Under the pieces are notes generated by a model that saw only the letters and a list, made by a program, of their open reading frames with translations, was not told the DNA's origin and did no database searches. Both the position numbers and the translations under genes were made by a program. From the NCBI GenBank assembly GCA_018105865.1, contig CM030856.1, positions 8,337,653 to 8,401,652 on the forward strand: a stretch of DNA of 64,000 nucleotides, read 5' to 3'. Positions 11,149-23,011 of this stretch are shown here, piece after piece (positions within the stretch are counted from its first letter, which is position 1; each line of letters begins with the position of its first letter). The DNA comes from Metaphire vulgaris (Eukaryota > Annelida > Clitellata > Crassiclitellata > Megascolecidae).

Positions 11149-12880
11149 GTATATATATATTTTGTTTGAATTATATAATATATATATATATATATAAATA
11201 TATACACACACACACATACACACATACATTCACAATGCTTTAATGCCATCGCATTCCAAGGAACTTTCTCTCACCTCAAACCAGATGCTGCTTGCAGCAG
11301 TGCAAAATGCGAATGCAATAAGCATCCCATTTCTTCTGTCTCTGAACACGTTTAATCACAAGTCCCTCAGCACTGAGGGTATTACACTGTACAATAAAGT
11401 TACATATATATATATATATTAAAATAAAGTATGTTGCACTCATTAACTCATTACTTGGTAATTATCATCTGAGTGTTCGATATCGGCTGCATTTCCAGGT
11501 ATCATTCTAATTCCACCCTCTTGTGAAGAATAACGGGTCAGAGGTCCAACTCCTGGACGCAAGTCTTCATTCAGCAAAAATCCAAAACAAAGCGCACAGC
11601 CTCTAGTTCACCGCTTTAACAAACAAACTAAAACCGAGCAAATCAGAAGAGAAGACAGAGTACTTAAACCGTCCTAAAAGGTTGTGACATGGATTAATTG
11701 CTGTATGATAAATTTTCTATTTCAAACAACATTTCACATTCCCAAGAGGTACTATCGGAGTGTTTCAAAACGGTTACTGATGAAACCTCATACAGCTCAA
11801 TAACAGCCTCTCCTTGGTCAAATTTCTTTGCTTTGTATGCAAAATGCCATAAGCATCCCATTATGATGTCTTTTGGGAACAGGAAAAGGTATACATGTTA
11901 GTCAAAAGCACGTGCAAACCAAGTTCAGTGGAACCTATATAAACCCGATCAGTCCAAATAAAATTATCTGTTTTAATCGAGGTTCCATTATATTTTATCC
12001 AAGTCTGCATTAACGAGGTTTTACAGCACTGCGAATTATATCCATAATACATCAATTAATTGAAACCACATAATCTCTGAATACAATAAACATTGTCTTC
12101 TAGCAAAATTCAACTCATGATAATTAATCTAACAATTTTAATACCAAGAATTGCTCAAAATTAAAAGAATCCAAAGAAAGTGACGGCAACAACCAGCTGC
12201 ACACCAACCTCCTTGCCAAGGCATTGACTGCTGCATAATGGACGTGAAACTGTGGCTCCTTTTCACCGTATTCGAATCTTGAGGCTGTTGCAACCTCTGC
12301 ACGTGACAAGACTGCGGCAACACGCTTCCACCCGCACCCGACGGCCGATTAAGCGCGGACTGCGACATGCTCTGCTGAACCGCTAGGTTGCTGCTGGCCA
12401 GTCGAATGAGTGGATGACGGTGCATTGGAGCAGACACTGAATGCGCAGACGTCTGCGCCGCTGCGTTCGAGTATGGAGACCGATACCCGACCGCAGAAGA
12501 CGCCGCGTTAGAGGCCGCGACAGATGGTCCTCGGCTGCCAATCAACTGATTTGGAAGGTACGATGACGGAGAAGCCTTACCGGCAATTGGTCGGCCTAGA
12601 ATCACGTTCGAAGCTGAAATAAAAGAATGGAATTAGATCAGTAATTGACAAATCTAACCAGTGAACTCAGGTGAATGAAAGTCAATGGACTTCAGGTCCT
12701 GGAAAATGCAATAAAAAAAAGAACCACAACGCGCACGGACCTCTTAGAGAGCTGGACTAAGAAATCAAATATAATATGTCATTACTCACAATGTATATGA
12801 GGAGGCGCATCCATTTTAATGTATTTTCCAGCAAGACCCTGTCCAACAATATTTGCCGAATCTTTCTTTTTTGAGAGCAT
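2752..12880 (-). CDS. SAV1: Salvador homologue 1 (Hippo pathway WW/SARAH scaffold), complete seven-exon gene
   Basis: Coding exons in transcription order: 12880-12790, 12613-12267 (this donor is tentative), 6980-6851, 6314-6131, 4598-4465, 3547-3486 and 2946-2752. Apart from the tentative donor all junctions are GT-AG and the phases agree, giving about 380 residues (human SAV1 383). The start MLSKKK resembles the vertebrate start. Two WW domains lie at about 196-263; WW1 contains the KYYIDHN and THWSHP motifs, and the second is the usual weaker SAV1 WW. The conserved LVPANPY segment precedes EIPNWL, and a C-terminal SARAH domain (about 317-365) starts WELFSLHEL. In known animals SAV1 bridges the MST/Hippo kinases through SARAH and promotes LATS activation. 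Residues 31-190 are low-complexity (Ser, Gln, His) and poorly conserved. The exon 2 donor (ACG|GTGAAAAG) was chosen because it is the candidate that keeps phase; an extra small exon is possible. Introns 2, 4 and 5 carry transposons. Confidence 0.93.
3178..3213. repeat. (AAT)n microsatellite
   Basis: About 11 AAT units in SAV1 intron 6. Confidence 0.9.
4083..4339. repeat. Perfect 37-bp inverted repeat with about 180-bp loop, SAV1 intron 5
   Basis: The left arm 4083-4119 begins AATTGTGTGGCTCAGAGG. The right arm 4303-4339 is its exact reverse complement (TGAGGGATACGCCG...). Both arms lie between SAV1 exons 5 and 6. The flanks (tgtatgcat on the left, atgcataca on the right) continue a weaker inverted symmetry, so the real element is probably larger, about 4040-4370. 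It is probably a foldback or MITE element; the family was not recognised. Confidence 0.75.
4812..4883. mobile_element. 72-bp piggyBac-type mini-element, copy J1
   Basis: Bounded by TTAA at 4808-4811 and 4884-4887. The ends are CCCCTTAACTGGG and CCCAGTTAAGGGG, with the core TGTAACTCAATGTAAAATGG. TTAA target duplications with CCC-starting ends are typical of piggyBac elements. It lies in SAV1 intron 4. Confidence 0.78.
5164..5910. mobile_element. hAT-type non-autonomous element, SAV1 intron 4
   Basis: Ends CAGGGGTGTCAA and TTTGACACACCCTG, with the interior 'gggccaaatg...gcgggccaa' common in animal hAT-derived elements. Flanks ccttagcc (5156-5163) and cctaagcc (5911-5918) match at 7 of 8 positions. 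A piggyBac-type mini-element (5501-5572) sits inside it and is therefore younger. No transposase is present. Confidence 0.8.
5501..5572. mobile_element. 72-bp piggyBac-type mini-element, copy J2
   Basis: TTAA at 5497-5500 and 5573-5576 flanks CCCCTTAACC...CTTAAGGGG. It has the same length and the same TGTAACTCAATGTAAAATGG core as J1. It is nested in the hAT-type element 5164-5910. Confidence 0.8.
7355..11022 (-). mobile_element. 3668-bp hAT transposon with decayed transposase, SAV1 intron 2
   Basis: Perfect 16-bp TIRs CAGTGATATTTCCATT at both ends and an exact 8-bp duplication gtcacaaa at 7347-7354 and 11023-11030. Both termini carry arrays of TTTCCATT/CCATTCC repeats (about 7365-7500 and 10870-11010), probably subterminal transposase-binding arrays. 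The transposase remnants are on the minus strand. The element is nested in the older MITE at 7191-11040. Confidence 0.9.
7726..10597 (-). pseudogene. hAT (ZBED-like) transposase, frameshifted remnant
   Basis: On the minus strand a BED zinc finger (VWWQFF ... C ... C, then HLKRYH) lies at about 10540-10370 and changes frame between its cysteine and histidine halves. Further on are the hAT motifs LDGWSKKSL (about 9620) and [11 protein letters not shown] (about 9400), in different frames. The C-terminal hAT dimerisation region, with FLFWEQKLS and APASQAYV, is at about 7900-7780. Known hAT transposases cut and paste DNA through a DDE site; the DGW and TDNGAN motifs would hold two of those acidic residues. 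The frame changes argue that this copy is inactive. Unrecognised introns could explain part of them. Confidence 0.8.
11120..11215. repeat. (CA)n/(TA)n microsatellite
   Basis: Mixed CA and TA dinucleotide tracts in SAV1 intron 2, with a second short TA tract at 11403-11420. Confidence 0.85.
11931..12031. mobile_element. Short mariner/pogo-like MITE
   Basis: Starts CAGTGGAACCTATATAAAC and ends AACGAGGTTTTACAGCACTG. It contains the 'aatcgaggttccatta' core seen in Tc1/mariner-pogo-derived short elements. The ends are imperfect inverted repeats and no clear TA duplication was resolved. It lies about 240 bp from SAV1 exon 2. Confidence 0.5.
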
Positions 12881-14148
12881 TGCAACATAAATCTGAAATC
12901 AATAACAAATACACCAAAGTTGTCATTCTTAGAAATGAACCAAGACCTGCTTCCTAACAAACAGCAAATGATTAGAAAACTCTGTCTTTTAGCCATTCTA
13001 TACAATGAACACAGTTATTTTTGTAACAAGGCTTATCCATCGACCTAGAAATTCGTCTTCGTAATGGATGCGTTTATAAATAAATGAATTCAATTGATCA
13101 ATCCCTTGACCTACAGTTCACTAGTCACTCCATTAGATATTCAGTAGGACTTCATTTGTTGTTCCAAACTCTGGTATAGTGACTGGGAATAGTTGTTTTT
13201 TAGTGTGACCCCAGGCCCTGGAAATCATTGCAAACAACAATTCATATAACCCATCACATTATCATCTTTCAGGTTCGGTCTTAAAACATCTGTCTGGTTT
13301 GGCCTATCTGCTAATAAATTGTTTCCCTTCTTATATGGACCACTCTTCTGGCTTCACCATGGCTCTAAATCAATTAAGCAGCATGATAGTGGCGCCATAT
13401 AAGGCGAGCAATTGATATTAATTTATGGCTTTGAACCAAAAGAGAATTTTCATTCTGTTAAAAAGATTGTTTCAAATAATCGCTCACAATCAAGAATTTG
13501 CTTCAAATATAAGTAAACACTGGATATAATATTACATCAACCCTTTTCTATCTCTTGAAATCCCTACACTGCCTAGATTAAACGTCTACGAATAAACAAC
13601 TATTATGGTACCTACTTTCGAAAGCGCTATATAAATTCACGAGATTTACTTACTTGCCTACTTAGTACACGGTCTTTGCACACGAATACTCACTACATAG
13701 ACGATATTAGAGAAAAGATCACAGTTGTGAAACGGTCTTCGATTCTTTACATCTAATTACAGTTTGCATTAACTTTCAACTTCTCACTTTCCATTAAATT
13801 AATATATGGCATTTATTCGAGACAAATGCAAAATCCTAAAACGATATTTCCCTTGATATTTCCCATATCTTAAACACTAAACTCCCAAAATCTGTAAACA
13901 GGCTGAAAAGTGAAACATCTTATAGCGCTATTATTCTCTGAAAAATGATTTTGACAATAATTCCGTAATTGTATAGAAATTACTTATTTTAATCTAATAC
14001 CATTTAAGAAATCCATTAGACACAACAAGGCTGATAGATTTGTCAATGTGTTCCACCTTCTTTAGACTAAATCTACAGTTATCATACTGATCTCAACCAA
14101 GAACCACCCCGAATTCTGTCCGGTATTTTAATTCTTAGACGTAATCGC

Positions 14149-14222
<74 letters not shown>

Positions 14223-14768
14223 GGCTTAGGATGATCCAGTAGGTCCTGTCATCTGCAAGAACTACAACTTGTGAAAAGTGAACTGACGTCTTGGACTTTC
14301 AAGTCAACCAGGCAACGCCACGGACATGATATCTGACTGATTTTATCACTGAAACGATGATGCAGAATTGCAGATACATTAGAAAAATGGCGCTAGAGAA
14401 GTTTTATGGCTGATTGATTGAATTTGTAGATTTTTCAGACGGTGCAATATTTTTCAATCAATCAATCAATCAAATTTATTTTTCACAACATATTGTTAGA
14501 TATACATACACAAGCAGAGAAGAAAAAACTTAACTATACTAAGCAAACTATTCTAAGCACTTGACTATACTAAGTATGATGTGTAAGGTTATTTATTGTT
14601 GTGAAAAAATTAAGAATAGACTACTGTTGAAATGATAATGACTCAGATGCAATGATCATTATTCAATTTCAAATGCAACCAAAAGTGAATCATGTTATTC
14701 GAACGCTACTTACAAGTTCCATAGAATTCGTTAATTCTATTTATCTATGTTGATGATTTGAGCCTGAG
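12881..14768. other. SAV1-TOLLIP intergenic region (head-to-head)
   Basis: About 1.9 kb between the two divergent start codons, so it should contain both promoters and any 5' untranslated exons. An (AAT)n tract lies at 14149-14222. A copy of the interspersed repeat 'GAAAGCGCTATAnAAATTCACGAG' is at about 13618-13660. A (CAAT)n-flanked repeat is at 14400-14520. No TATA box was singled out. Confidence 0.5.
14149..14222. repeat. (AAT)n microsatellite
   Basis: About 24 uninterrupted AAT units between SAV1 and TOLLIP. Confidence 0.95.
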
Positions 14769-14803
14769 CACGTGACGCTGACTAAAACAAACAAGATGGC
14801 GGA
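14769..14803 (+). promoter_or_regulatory. E-box and YY1-like motif at the TOLLIP start
   Basis: CACGTGAC (an E-box of the USF/TFE type) is at 14770-14777. The start codon is embedded in CAAGATGGCGGA, which resembles the YY1 consensus known to overlap translation starts of many animal genes. The motifs are visible; binding is inferred. Confidence 0.4.
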
Positions 14804-17800
14804 AGCTGGTGAGAAATCAAATCGACGTAATCAGGTGAATTCTAATTAATTATTAGTTGAGTAAAATATTAAATTTTGCAGCCATCATCAGTACAGAACG
14901 CCAGAAATAAAATATTTTAAATGTTATTGGCAATATTGGATGAATTTGCTAAACTAAAAACTCAACTTAGAATGACGTTAAATTTGTATAGCGCATTTTA
15001 ACTAGAACATACTGCAAATATTTTCAAACCTTGTCAGAGTATTGGATGAATTTATTGACGAAAATGTAGTGCAGTCAAGTAAATGTTGTTAGCAGCGGCG
15101 AATTTTTTTGTAGTGCCTGTTTATGATGACTATTTTTATGATGAAGACTATCTCTAATTGTCGCTTATGGTAGGACTCAGTGCTGCTTAAATGGCGGTTG
15201 AATTAGTAGAACTTGTTGCAATAGTGATTGATGTATGAAGATTGCTTTCTACTGTTGTTCGACTTTGATATTTCTTAGCTTACTTCCTTGATCGTTTTCC
15301 ATCTGCGCTGCCAGTGGTTTTTGTACACTTCCCAATTGAAAGCCTTCTGCGAATCTATAATCTTTAATTAAATTGTAGATTGACTGTGATCTGTGGACAG
15401 GGTGGGCATCCATTCATATTGTTTCTATGAATTGCCGACTAGGCCGTTGGGCCAGTCAAATGTTCAGGGCTTTGATATTTTTGTTATCCACTGATTTTTA
15501 TTTGCTAAGTTTTGATGCATAATTCAGTTTTATAGAAAAATGACCAAATTGTTAAATATTTATTTTTCAAAATGCCTAATTTTAAACGTTCCATGATTTT
15601 TATTAATCAAGCCTAACCTTTTCTGTTCTATATTTCCATTTTTACTGGAAACTGATTGAAAATTATCTTATGGTAGCACAATGATTTATCATCTTTATCA
15701 GCTGTTCTAAAGTTCTTGTACATGCATTTGATGATTTGTCTCCATTTATTTTCATCACAGTATAGTCATCAAAGTCTTATTAAGTCGGCTTTGTCATGAA
15801 TTATTTATAATGTCACCAATACTTAAATTTAATTTTATGAAAATTTATTTGAAATGCTTTTTCTGAGCAGTATCTCTTTAACTTTTAATCTTATACCCTC
15901 ACAATTCGTCTGTGCGCTAATCAAATTGTCCATCTTTTGTCACAATACTGGTGTAACTTTCCTACTATTCACACTGGAAGACTTTCCTATGCATTAACAA
16001 ATGTCTGGCATCTGGATTGGAATATAGTTTTCTATAGAATAAATCACCCTGCTGTCTTCCAGCTGAACTTATCGGTCATGGCTCCTTAGGTCTAGCCCTG
16101 TCAGTTAGTGACTAACAACAAGGCCAAGATGGAATGCATGTGATAAGCATTTAGGAAGAATGTACCCAGTGGAATGCTAGAGTTTGTCACCTGTGAATGT
16201 TATAACTTCATTTTGACACAGGGCATGTGCTGCCTTGTTTATGAAGATTTTTGGAGTGATCTGAGTGTTATCCATTTATTTTCTGTTTTTTTCATGGGAT
16301 TGAGAGAAAAAGTAAGGAGATGGGAAGAAAAGGAAAATTTTTATTTCAACATTAGATGGATACCATTAATGTTTGCATGGTTTGATGTGAAATCTTAAAG
16401 AGGGTTCTGTGTACATTGGAGCAGGGATGAAAGTTGAATTAAGTTTAACTGACTTTTATATACAATTTTATGCTTTATGCTGAGCCTTTGTTTGAGTTTC
16501 TTAAGAGAAATTATGCCTTGAATTAAAGTAATCATTAATTAACAATTTCACATTTCTAGATTGGCTTTACAGAGTGGATACTCATACTAAGTCATATTCA
16601 TGACTTCAAGTTAATGATTCTTAGCGCCTCTCTTAAAGAGCTGGCATTTTTCAAGATGAAGATTGAGTTATTTTGATTTTAGTTCATAAATGCCCTTGAG
16701 GAGATAATGAGAATTGTTGACCTGAGGATTCAGATTTTATTGTTTGAAAGTGTCTCTTTCATCTAAGACAAAGTTAATATTTCAAGATTTATATTTTGTT
16801 GTTCATAAATGCCCTTTGGCTAGAACTGTTGACCTATACGTACTCTCTTTCATCTACGATATTTCAAGATTTATATACAGTAGAACTTCGTTGTAACGCA
16901 CCTACCAGATCTAAAATTTAGTACATTATATTGAAGGACTGAAGTTATATCCAAGACCATCCAATAAAGTAGTGCATCATCAGGGCGAGATTTGTAGGGG
17001 GGAAGGGGGATTCCCCCACTGCCCAACTGGATCTCCCCTACTGCTACACCCCCCACTACATCCCCCCACTGCTACACTTCTCCAAAAACTACCGGTACAT
17101 CCCCCAAGCTCGACATACCCCCCCCTCCAGGTCACAAATCCCACCCTGTGGATCACACAGGGCCGGACATTGCAGTACGTTATAACTTATAACCGATTAT
17201 GCATTGTAACTGAGTTTGTTACAGCAAAGTTCTACTGCATTGGGATCTGACACAATTTCTGGTCCTTACAATCTGGTTTGGTCTTCTTTTCCAGGTTTTA
17301 GTTGGTGATTTGCCGTCGGATTTCTTGCGTCTTAACACCTCTACTGACCGTCAGATTGCAGTGGATCACCACACGGCAGCCATGATGCAGGCACAGGCTG
17401 CTGGGGTTCAAGTTTTTGCCCCAAGCGTTTCAAGGCTCAGCATTACAATTGCCCAGGTTATAAATCATTCAATATTTTACAATATTCTGGCTTACATAAC
17501 AAATTGTGCCTGCTTAACCCTTTTGTGCCATCAATTTCGTAACTGGTTGGTTATGCGGGTCATTGTATTCAAAGGGTTAAGCATGTATTTATTCATTCAT
17601 GATATCATTGATATGGACTTGATAGGAAAATATTAACCAAAGCTATGAAACAGTTTCTCTTGCATGTTTATGAAATGCCTGAACAGTTTTTGAGTCTCCC
17701 AGAGAAATATCTTAGTATATATCCTAGTATAGATACATTCTTATCTACTGTATATTAAATAATTTGTTACTATTGAAGCTTCCTTACTAGACAGCTTTTG

Positions 17801-19304
17801 TGTCACACGCTTGATTATCTTTGGGTGCTATTCAGGTGTGCTTGTCACCTGATGTCTATCTTTGTGCTAAGGCATGGTCTGAACGGGTCATTTAGTATGA
17901 CACATGGGCCCCTTGGTATGACATTAAATAACATAGGGACATTATGCTTTGTCAAGAACATACATTTACTGTTGTGCTTATGCAAAAATGCTTGATTACT
18001 CTGGACTAGTTCCATGGATGAATGAACACAACTTGTAATGAGTCATAACTTTGAGGATTAAAATGGTATTTGCCTTTGAGGCTTATTTTTATGTACTGAC
18101 TCATGAGTGACAATTTAAAATATGCCATTTACCAGTAAGTGTACTCAGTGATATAGGCCTATAGCTTGCTGGTTGGCTGGAGGTCCATATAGTGTGAGCA
18201 TGCTCTAGATGAGCACTCTTATAGGCCATAAAATTAAGTATTGTGTCTCTCTTCTTATCTGTTGCTGAAATGCAAGTAGGTAAGTAAAATCTCATACATT
18301 TACATAGTGCTTTGGAAAGTAGTACAGTAGTAGCTGCTTATTCTTATGTGCTTAATCTTTCGTGAAATAGCCATAGGCAAGGTGGATTGTCAGCCAGGCA
18401 AAGGTCAGTGTATCTTTGAAATACTGCTATTATCTTTATGATTCTTAGATGTACAAGATAAGACAGCCATTTTGTTGACTTTACATTATCAGTTTTATGA
18501 TAACAAAATTGATTTGGGTCTTGAAGTGATACAGAAGTAGAAGGACTTGATCCCATTGGAACTAGAAATATTTTTGAATTCATGCAGCAATGTATGTTTT
18601 ATTAAAACATTCAGCGACAACCTGGTTTTTCTGGCTGGGCCAATCATTGTGTTACAGCCTATAAAAATATACATCCCGGGACCTGGCAGTTAGCCATATT
18701 TGGGGTCTAATAATCCCAGACTCTGAATGTGTTTAGCTTTTATAGAGTGAAAAATTTGTTTCCAGATGTTAAGAATGTATATTTGTCTCTAAATTCAATT
18801 TTTTTCACTGTTTTAAGTGCAGGTTTAAAGTATAGGTACTTAAAGTCATGGCTTAAAAGATTTGACCTAAATTATGGTTTACAATTCATGGTGCAAAGTC
18901 TAACCATATTTAGTTCAGTTGCACAGTTGAAGTGAGCTGATATGCTTGATATGCCTGTCACTTAAATAAAATTTTCATTAGGTTAAGTGACTTGATGATG
19001 TATTCCAAAAATTTCCTTCTGACTCTTTCATTGTCAATGGGCATCAGTAACTTCTGTCATAACCCATTAACTGTGTGTTTAACTGTAACTCAATGCAAAA
19101 TGGACGGATATATTCGGGATTCCCGGTAAAGGGGTTGAGGTCGAATGATACAGCAGAAGTTTTTTAGGCATCTCATCTTATTATAATTTTTAGAGGCTGT
19201 CAATGCCAATTGCAAGATAGAGCAAAGTGGAAATGAAATGTTTCGTATATAACTATTGCCGCCATGCAGGCAGAAAGTGAAGGTGGTGGTAGCAGTGGTG
19301 GTGG

Positions 19305-19345
<41 letters not shown>

Positions 19346-19721
19346 GCCAAGTGAAGCTTCTAATTTATTTAGGTAAAATATATGAATTTCTTGCTTGAAA
19401 TTTATGTTGACATTTTTCAACAATTAAAAGTAAGACAGCTATGGTTGATTAAATTATTTAAAGCCTTGTATTAATTGTGATAAAAATTTAGTGTTGACAT
19501 ATTGGTAACTTTTCTGTTAGGCGAATTTGACAAAGAATTATGGCCTTACAAAGATGGACCCCTATTGCCGTATTCGAGTTGGGCACGCTGTCTTTGAGAC
19601 TCACACAGCGCACAGTGGAGGAAGAAACCCAGTGTGGAATAAAGTTATTCATGCGTAAGGAAATTCATTACCTATTTTGTGTTTATGATCTGTCAGCTTC
19701 ATTGTATTGTTGAATATGAGT

Positions 19722-19761
<40 letters not shown>

Positions 19762-22306
19762 CATTACATTAAGTGTTTTAACACAGTGTCTGCTGCTCCA
19801 TAAATTACTGTATGGCCGCTTCAGCCACCAGTCACTGACTCAGGCTAGGGAGATGTATTGGAAATATAGGAAAATACTTTTGCTACTGAATGACAAATAA
19901 GCAAATAATTCTTTTTACTGTAGAAAGAAGTATATAGTAATCTAGTTGATATATCCTGAATGGACTTGTATTATACATGGTGGCGCAACAAAACCGGACT
20001 AGTCACATTTAGGTTTGCATTTAATATAGTCCGCTTTTTTTCGCGCCCCTGTATATGTAAATTGCTCTGTGTTTGTTGAATTTTCAGTTCAGTGCCATCT
20101 GGTGTTGATGCAATTTACATTGAAATATTTGATGAGGTAAGACAGATATTTCTATATAGTAAGAGACATTTTGTGCTTGAAATAGTTTTGCTTTCAAGTT
20201 TAATTGTCACTTTGAGGTTTGTAGACAATTTGTAAATTGTGTTTGACCATGTGGACTTGTTGAAAAGTCTCAGTAGCTGTATTCATCTTAAAAATGCATC
20301 ATGATTTCATGATGATTAAAAATTGCGATGACTCAAAAGAGACCAACGGTATTCGTTGTCTTTTTAGAATTTTGACTGAACATGTAGTTGATTTTCAGAG
20401 ACTGGAGATCGATAGGCACTGGCTCCAAATGGAGTATGGGAAACCTTTAGCTTCATATTGTTGATTCGTTCCTTGTTTAGTGATAAAAATGTCAGTTGAC
20501 TTGTTGATTTTTGAGTTGACGATGACTTCATATTGTTTGTTCCGTTCAGCGAGCATTTGCCCTTGACGATCGTGTTGCGTGGGCTCACGTTACCATTCCA
20601 GAGCGCGTCTTTAAGGGCGAGACTGTGGAAGATTGGTTTCCGTTGAGTGGAAAACAAGGAGAAGAAAAGGAAGGCTCTGTCAACCTAGTACTTTCCTTTA
20701 CGGTTAGAATTTGATGATTAACTGTCGGCTTGCAAAATACAGCCTGAGGCTCTCGGAATAGCCGTTTAACAAAAGATAACGCAACCCGAAAGGGGATCGG
20801 GGTAGCCAGTTCTGGGGTTAATCGTCTTTGTTTAATAACTTTTTTTCAGTCTTTGATGTTTATTGGTTTATTCTATTGCCGGATAAGTTTGATCGCTGAT
20901 TACTTTTTGGTGACTGATCGATCGATCGTGCAGAAGGTGCAGAGCATACCTGTGCAGCAGCACATGATGTACACGGTGCCACGGCATCAGCCTCTTGCAT
21001 ATCCGGCACCAGTCGTGATTCAACAAGGGGCTCCGCTTCCTGGTTACTATGGATACCCTGCTGCGGGTAAGAACCCCAAAATTACTAATATTCTTACTGG
21101 AAATTCTATATACCTACCAAAGTGGTATCTTTGACATTTTATTTTTCAGTGGAATAACCTATTTTATGCTCATACGACTCTCACCTAGAAACTTGTGATT
21201 TAGTACATCATGCAAAGACAGTAATTTCAGGGGTCTTTGATTTAGGAAAAAAATTTTCTGTCTAGGTTCTTTGCTTATGATATAATTCATTGACTAAGAC
21301 AGAATGCTGTGCGTCAGTTATGTTTGTATATGCTCTGCAATTACATATTTAACAAATTTTGTATTGCGCCGGCACTTTTTCCGCATTTCGATTTCCGCAC
21401 ATATATATATGCGGAATTTCATACATGCTTTTTGTTATTTTCATCATATATTTTGCACTTTTTGCTATTTTCCTCATATTTACTTAGGTATATGGAAAAC
21501 ATACAGAAGTCCAGTGCCTGTTTGTTTGAGTTTGAATGACCTTTTTGCTTGACAACCATTTTTATGGGGGGGAATGGGAAAATTTTTGAGCACACACTAC
21601 CAAATATGCCACGATTTTTGCAAATATGGCTATGTTTAACTGCAGTTTCCAGGTATATGGAAGCTTATGCAGGAGCATAAAAGGGAAATTTCCACACTTT
21701 TTCTCTGCAATTTTAAGAACTTTTAGTCCTGCAATTTTCCCGAAAAAATGCCCACACTAAACCAGTATCACTAGCTATTGAACTAAGATACTTTTGACAA
21801 AGGATTATCATCATACAAAAATGATATGATGTGTTATATTTTTCCTTCATTTTCGGTATTTGTGTTTGTGTGTGTGTGTTCACTTTGTTGAATCATATTT
21901 TGTTTTTGTTAAATGTGCTAGATCAGTTACACTTTCACGAGTGCTGCAGTGCTTTCAGTAAAACACTTTTTGAAAGGTCCGATTAAATTTTTATAGTCGA
22001 TGTTTATCGTTGTGTTGTTTTCTTTATGTATGGTCTTTGAATGTATCTGGTTGCGCTGAATTGATGGACCAGCTGTGATTGCTTGCATTTGTTTCACCAG
22101 GATCTGTTCCGCTTCCGATGGCACAACAGACACCGTATCCGCCGTGTCCTCCGCAACCCCAGGGCCCGCTCTTCACCAACGAAGACGTGAAGGTCGTCAA
22201 GGACATGTTTCCGAACGTCGACGAGGAGGTGGTAAGGTCGGTTCTCGAGGCCAACCGCGGCAACAAGGATGCGACTATCAACAATTTACTTGCGATGGAT
22301 TCGTAA
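14796..22306 (+). CDS. TOLLIP: Toll-interacting protein (C2 and CUE domain adaptor), complete seven-exon gene
   Basis: Exons: 14796-14834, 17295-17456, 19521-19654, 20088-20136, 20550-20702, 20934-21066 and 22101-22306. All junctions are GT-AG and phases agree, giving 291 residues (human 274). The N-terminus matches the TOM1-binding segment ([10 protein letters not shown], about 17-26). A C2 domain follows at about 60-180 with the [19 protein letters not shown] and IFDERAFALDD motifs. A Pro/Gln-rich linker leads to a C-terminal CUE domain at about 248-291 with the MFP motif (259-261) and di-leucine LL (286-287), the usual ubiquitin-binding residues. In animals TOLLIP binds phosphoinositides, ubiquitin and TOM1 on endosomes and dampens IL-1/Toll signalling; that role is family knowledge. 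AATAAA candidates follow at 22774 and 23315. Introns carry small elements and microsatellites. Confidence 0.95.
16878..17237. mobile_element. Mariner/pogo-like MITE (CAGTAGAACTT), interrupted
   Basis: Left end CAGTAGAACTTCGTTGTAACG; right end reads CAGTAGAACTTTGCTGTAAC on the other strand. The element is interrupted by the hAT-type MITE at 16981-17148. It is in TOLLIP intron 1. The left flank is TA; the right flank is not clearly TA. Confidence 0.6.
16981..17148. mobile_element. 168-bp hAT-type MITE (TIR CAGGG..GATTTGT)
   Basis: Ends CAGGGCGAGATTTGTAGGGG and ACAAATCCCACCCTG. The interior is CTACATCCCCCCACTG repeats, as in the element at 7191. Flanks tgcatcat and tggatcac agree at 6 of 8 positions. 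Nested within 16878-17237. Confidence 0.75.
17518..17576. mobile_element. piggyBac-type mini-element, divergent copy (59 bp)
   Basis: TTAA (17514-17517 and 17577-17580) flanks CCCTTTTG...CAAAGGG. It lacks the core of J1-J5 but has the same end layout. In TOLLIP intron 2, starting about 60 bp after exon 2. Confidence 0.5.
19060..19137. mobile_element. piggyBac-type mini-element, degraded copy J3
   Basis: Contains 'acccattaactg', the family core TGTAACTCAATG.AAAATGGACGG and 'cggtaaaggggtt'. The TTAA flanks are mutated. In TOLLIP intron 2. Confidence 0.7.
19299..19344. repeat. (GAT)n microsatellite
   Basis: GGT/GAT triplet run in TOLLIP intron 2. It encodes only homopolymer in any frame. Confidence 0.9.
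19725..19760. repeat. (AT)n microsatellite
   Basis: Pure AT run in TOLLIP intron 3. Confidence 0.9.
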
Positions 22307-22773
22307 TTTTACGCTGAGTGTAAGACGCTTGATAAGACGATGAAATTCATGATTCATTCATCGAATCCGATGCTATCATTTGGTGTTGTTACGACTCTGG
22401 AGCTGTGATTTTGCATATTTTGAGCTATGCTGCTATTTGAAATATGTCTACGAGCTGTTTAATGCTTTTAATGTTATGCCGACTGCAATTTGGTCGTTAT
22501 AATTAATTTAATGCAGTTCTAATTAGTAGATAGTTTACATTTCAAACTGAAACGTTACGCTGGAATTTCTGAAGTGGAAAGATTTATGTGTTGTAATTGT
22601 GAATTTTAAGTTGAACGCTTGTTTTTAATTTTCTTTGATTGTGTAATTTGATGATGTTCAAAATTATGGCTGGATTTATTCATGCATGTATTTGTTTTCT
22701 GGTTGACATTTGATTCACGGCGGATGCTTGGAATTTGGCATTGAAAGAGGCTGATTAATGTTAATTTTTAAAA

Positions 22774-22779
22774 AATAAA
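22774..22779 (+). terminator. Candidate TOLLIP polyadenylation signal
   Basis: AATAAA about 470 bp after the stop codon in AT-rich sequence. Another lies at 23315-23320. Confidence 0.45.
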
Positions 22780-23011
22780 TTGCAGTTTACAAACTTCATA
22801 ATAAGTTATTCTAATTTTAATTGCTTAAATACATTTCTCATTAATTACTATATGATTTAGAATTAACTTCTATAAACATTATAATATGGACATTTTTACT
22901 TCAGAAATTTAATATTTGCTGCATAAATTGGTTTGTGAGAAATATGGTAGTATAATGCCTTTATCCTGAAATATTACTATTTGAAAATATTATTTGACCT
23001 TGACTACTTAA

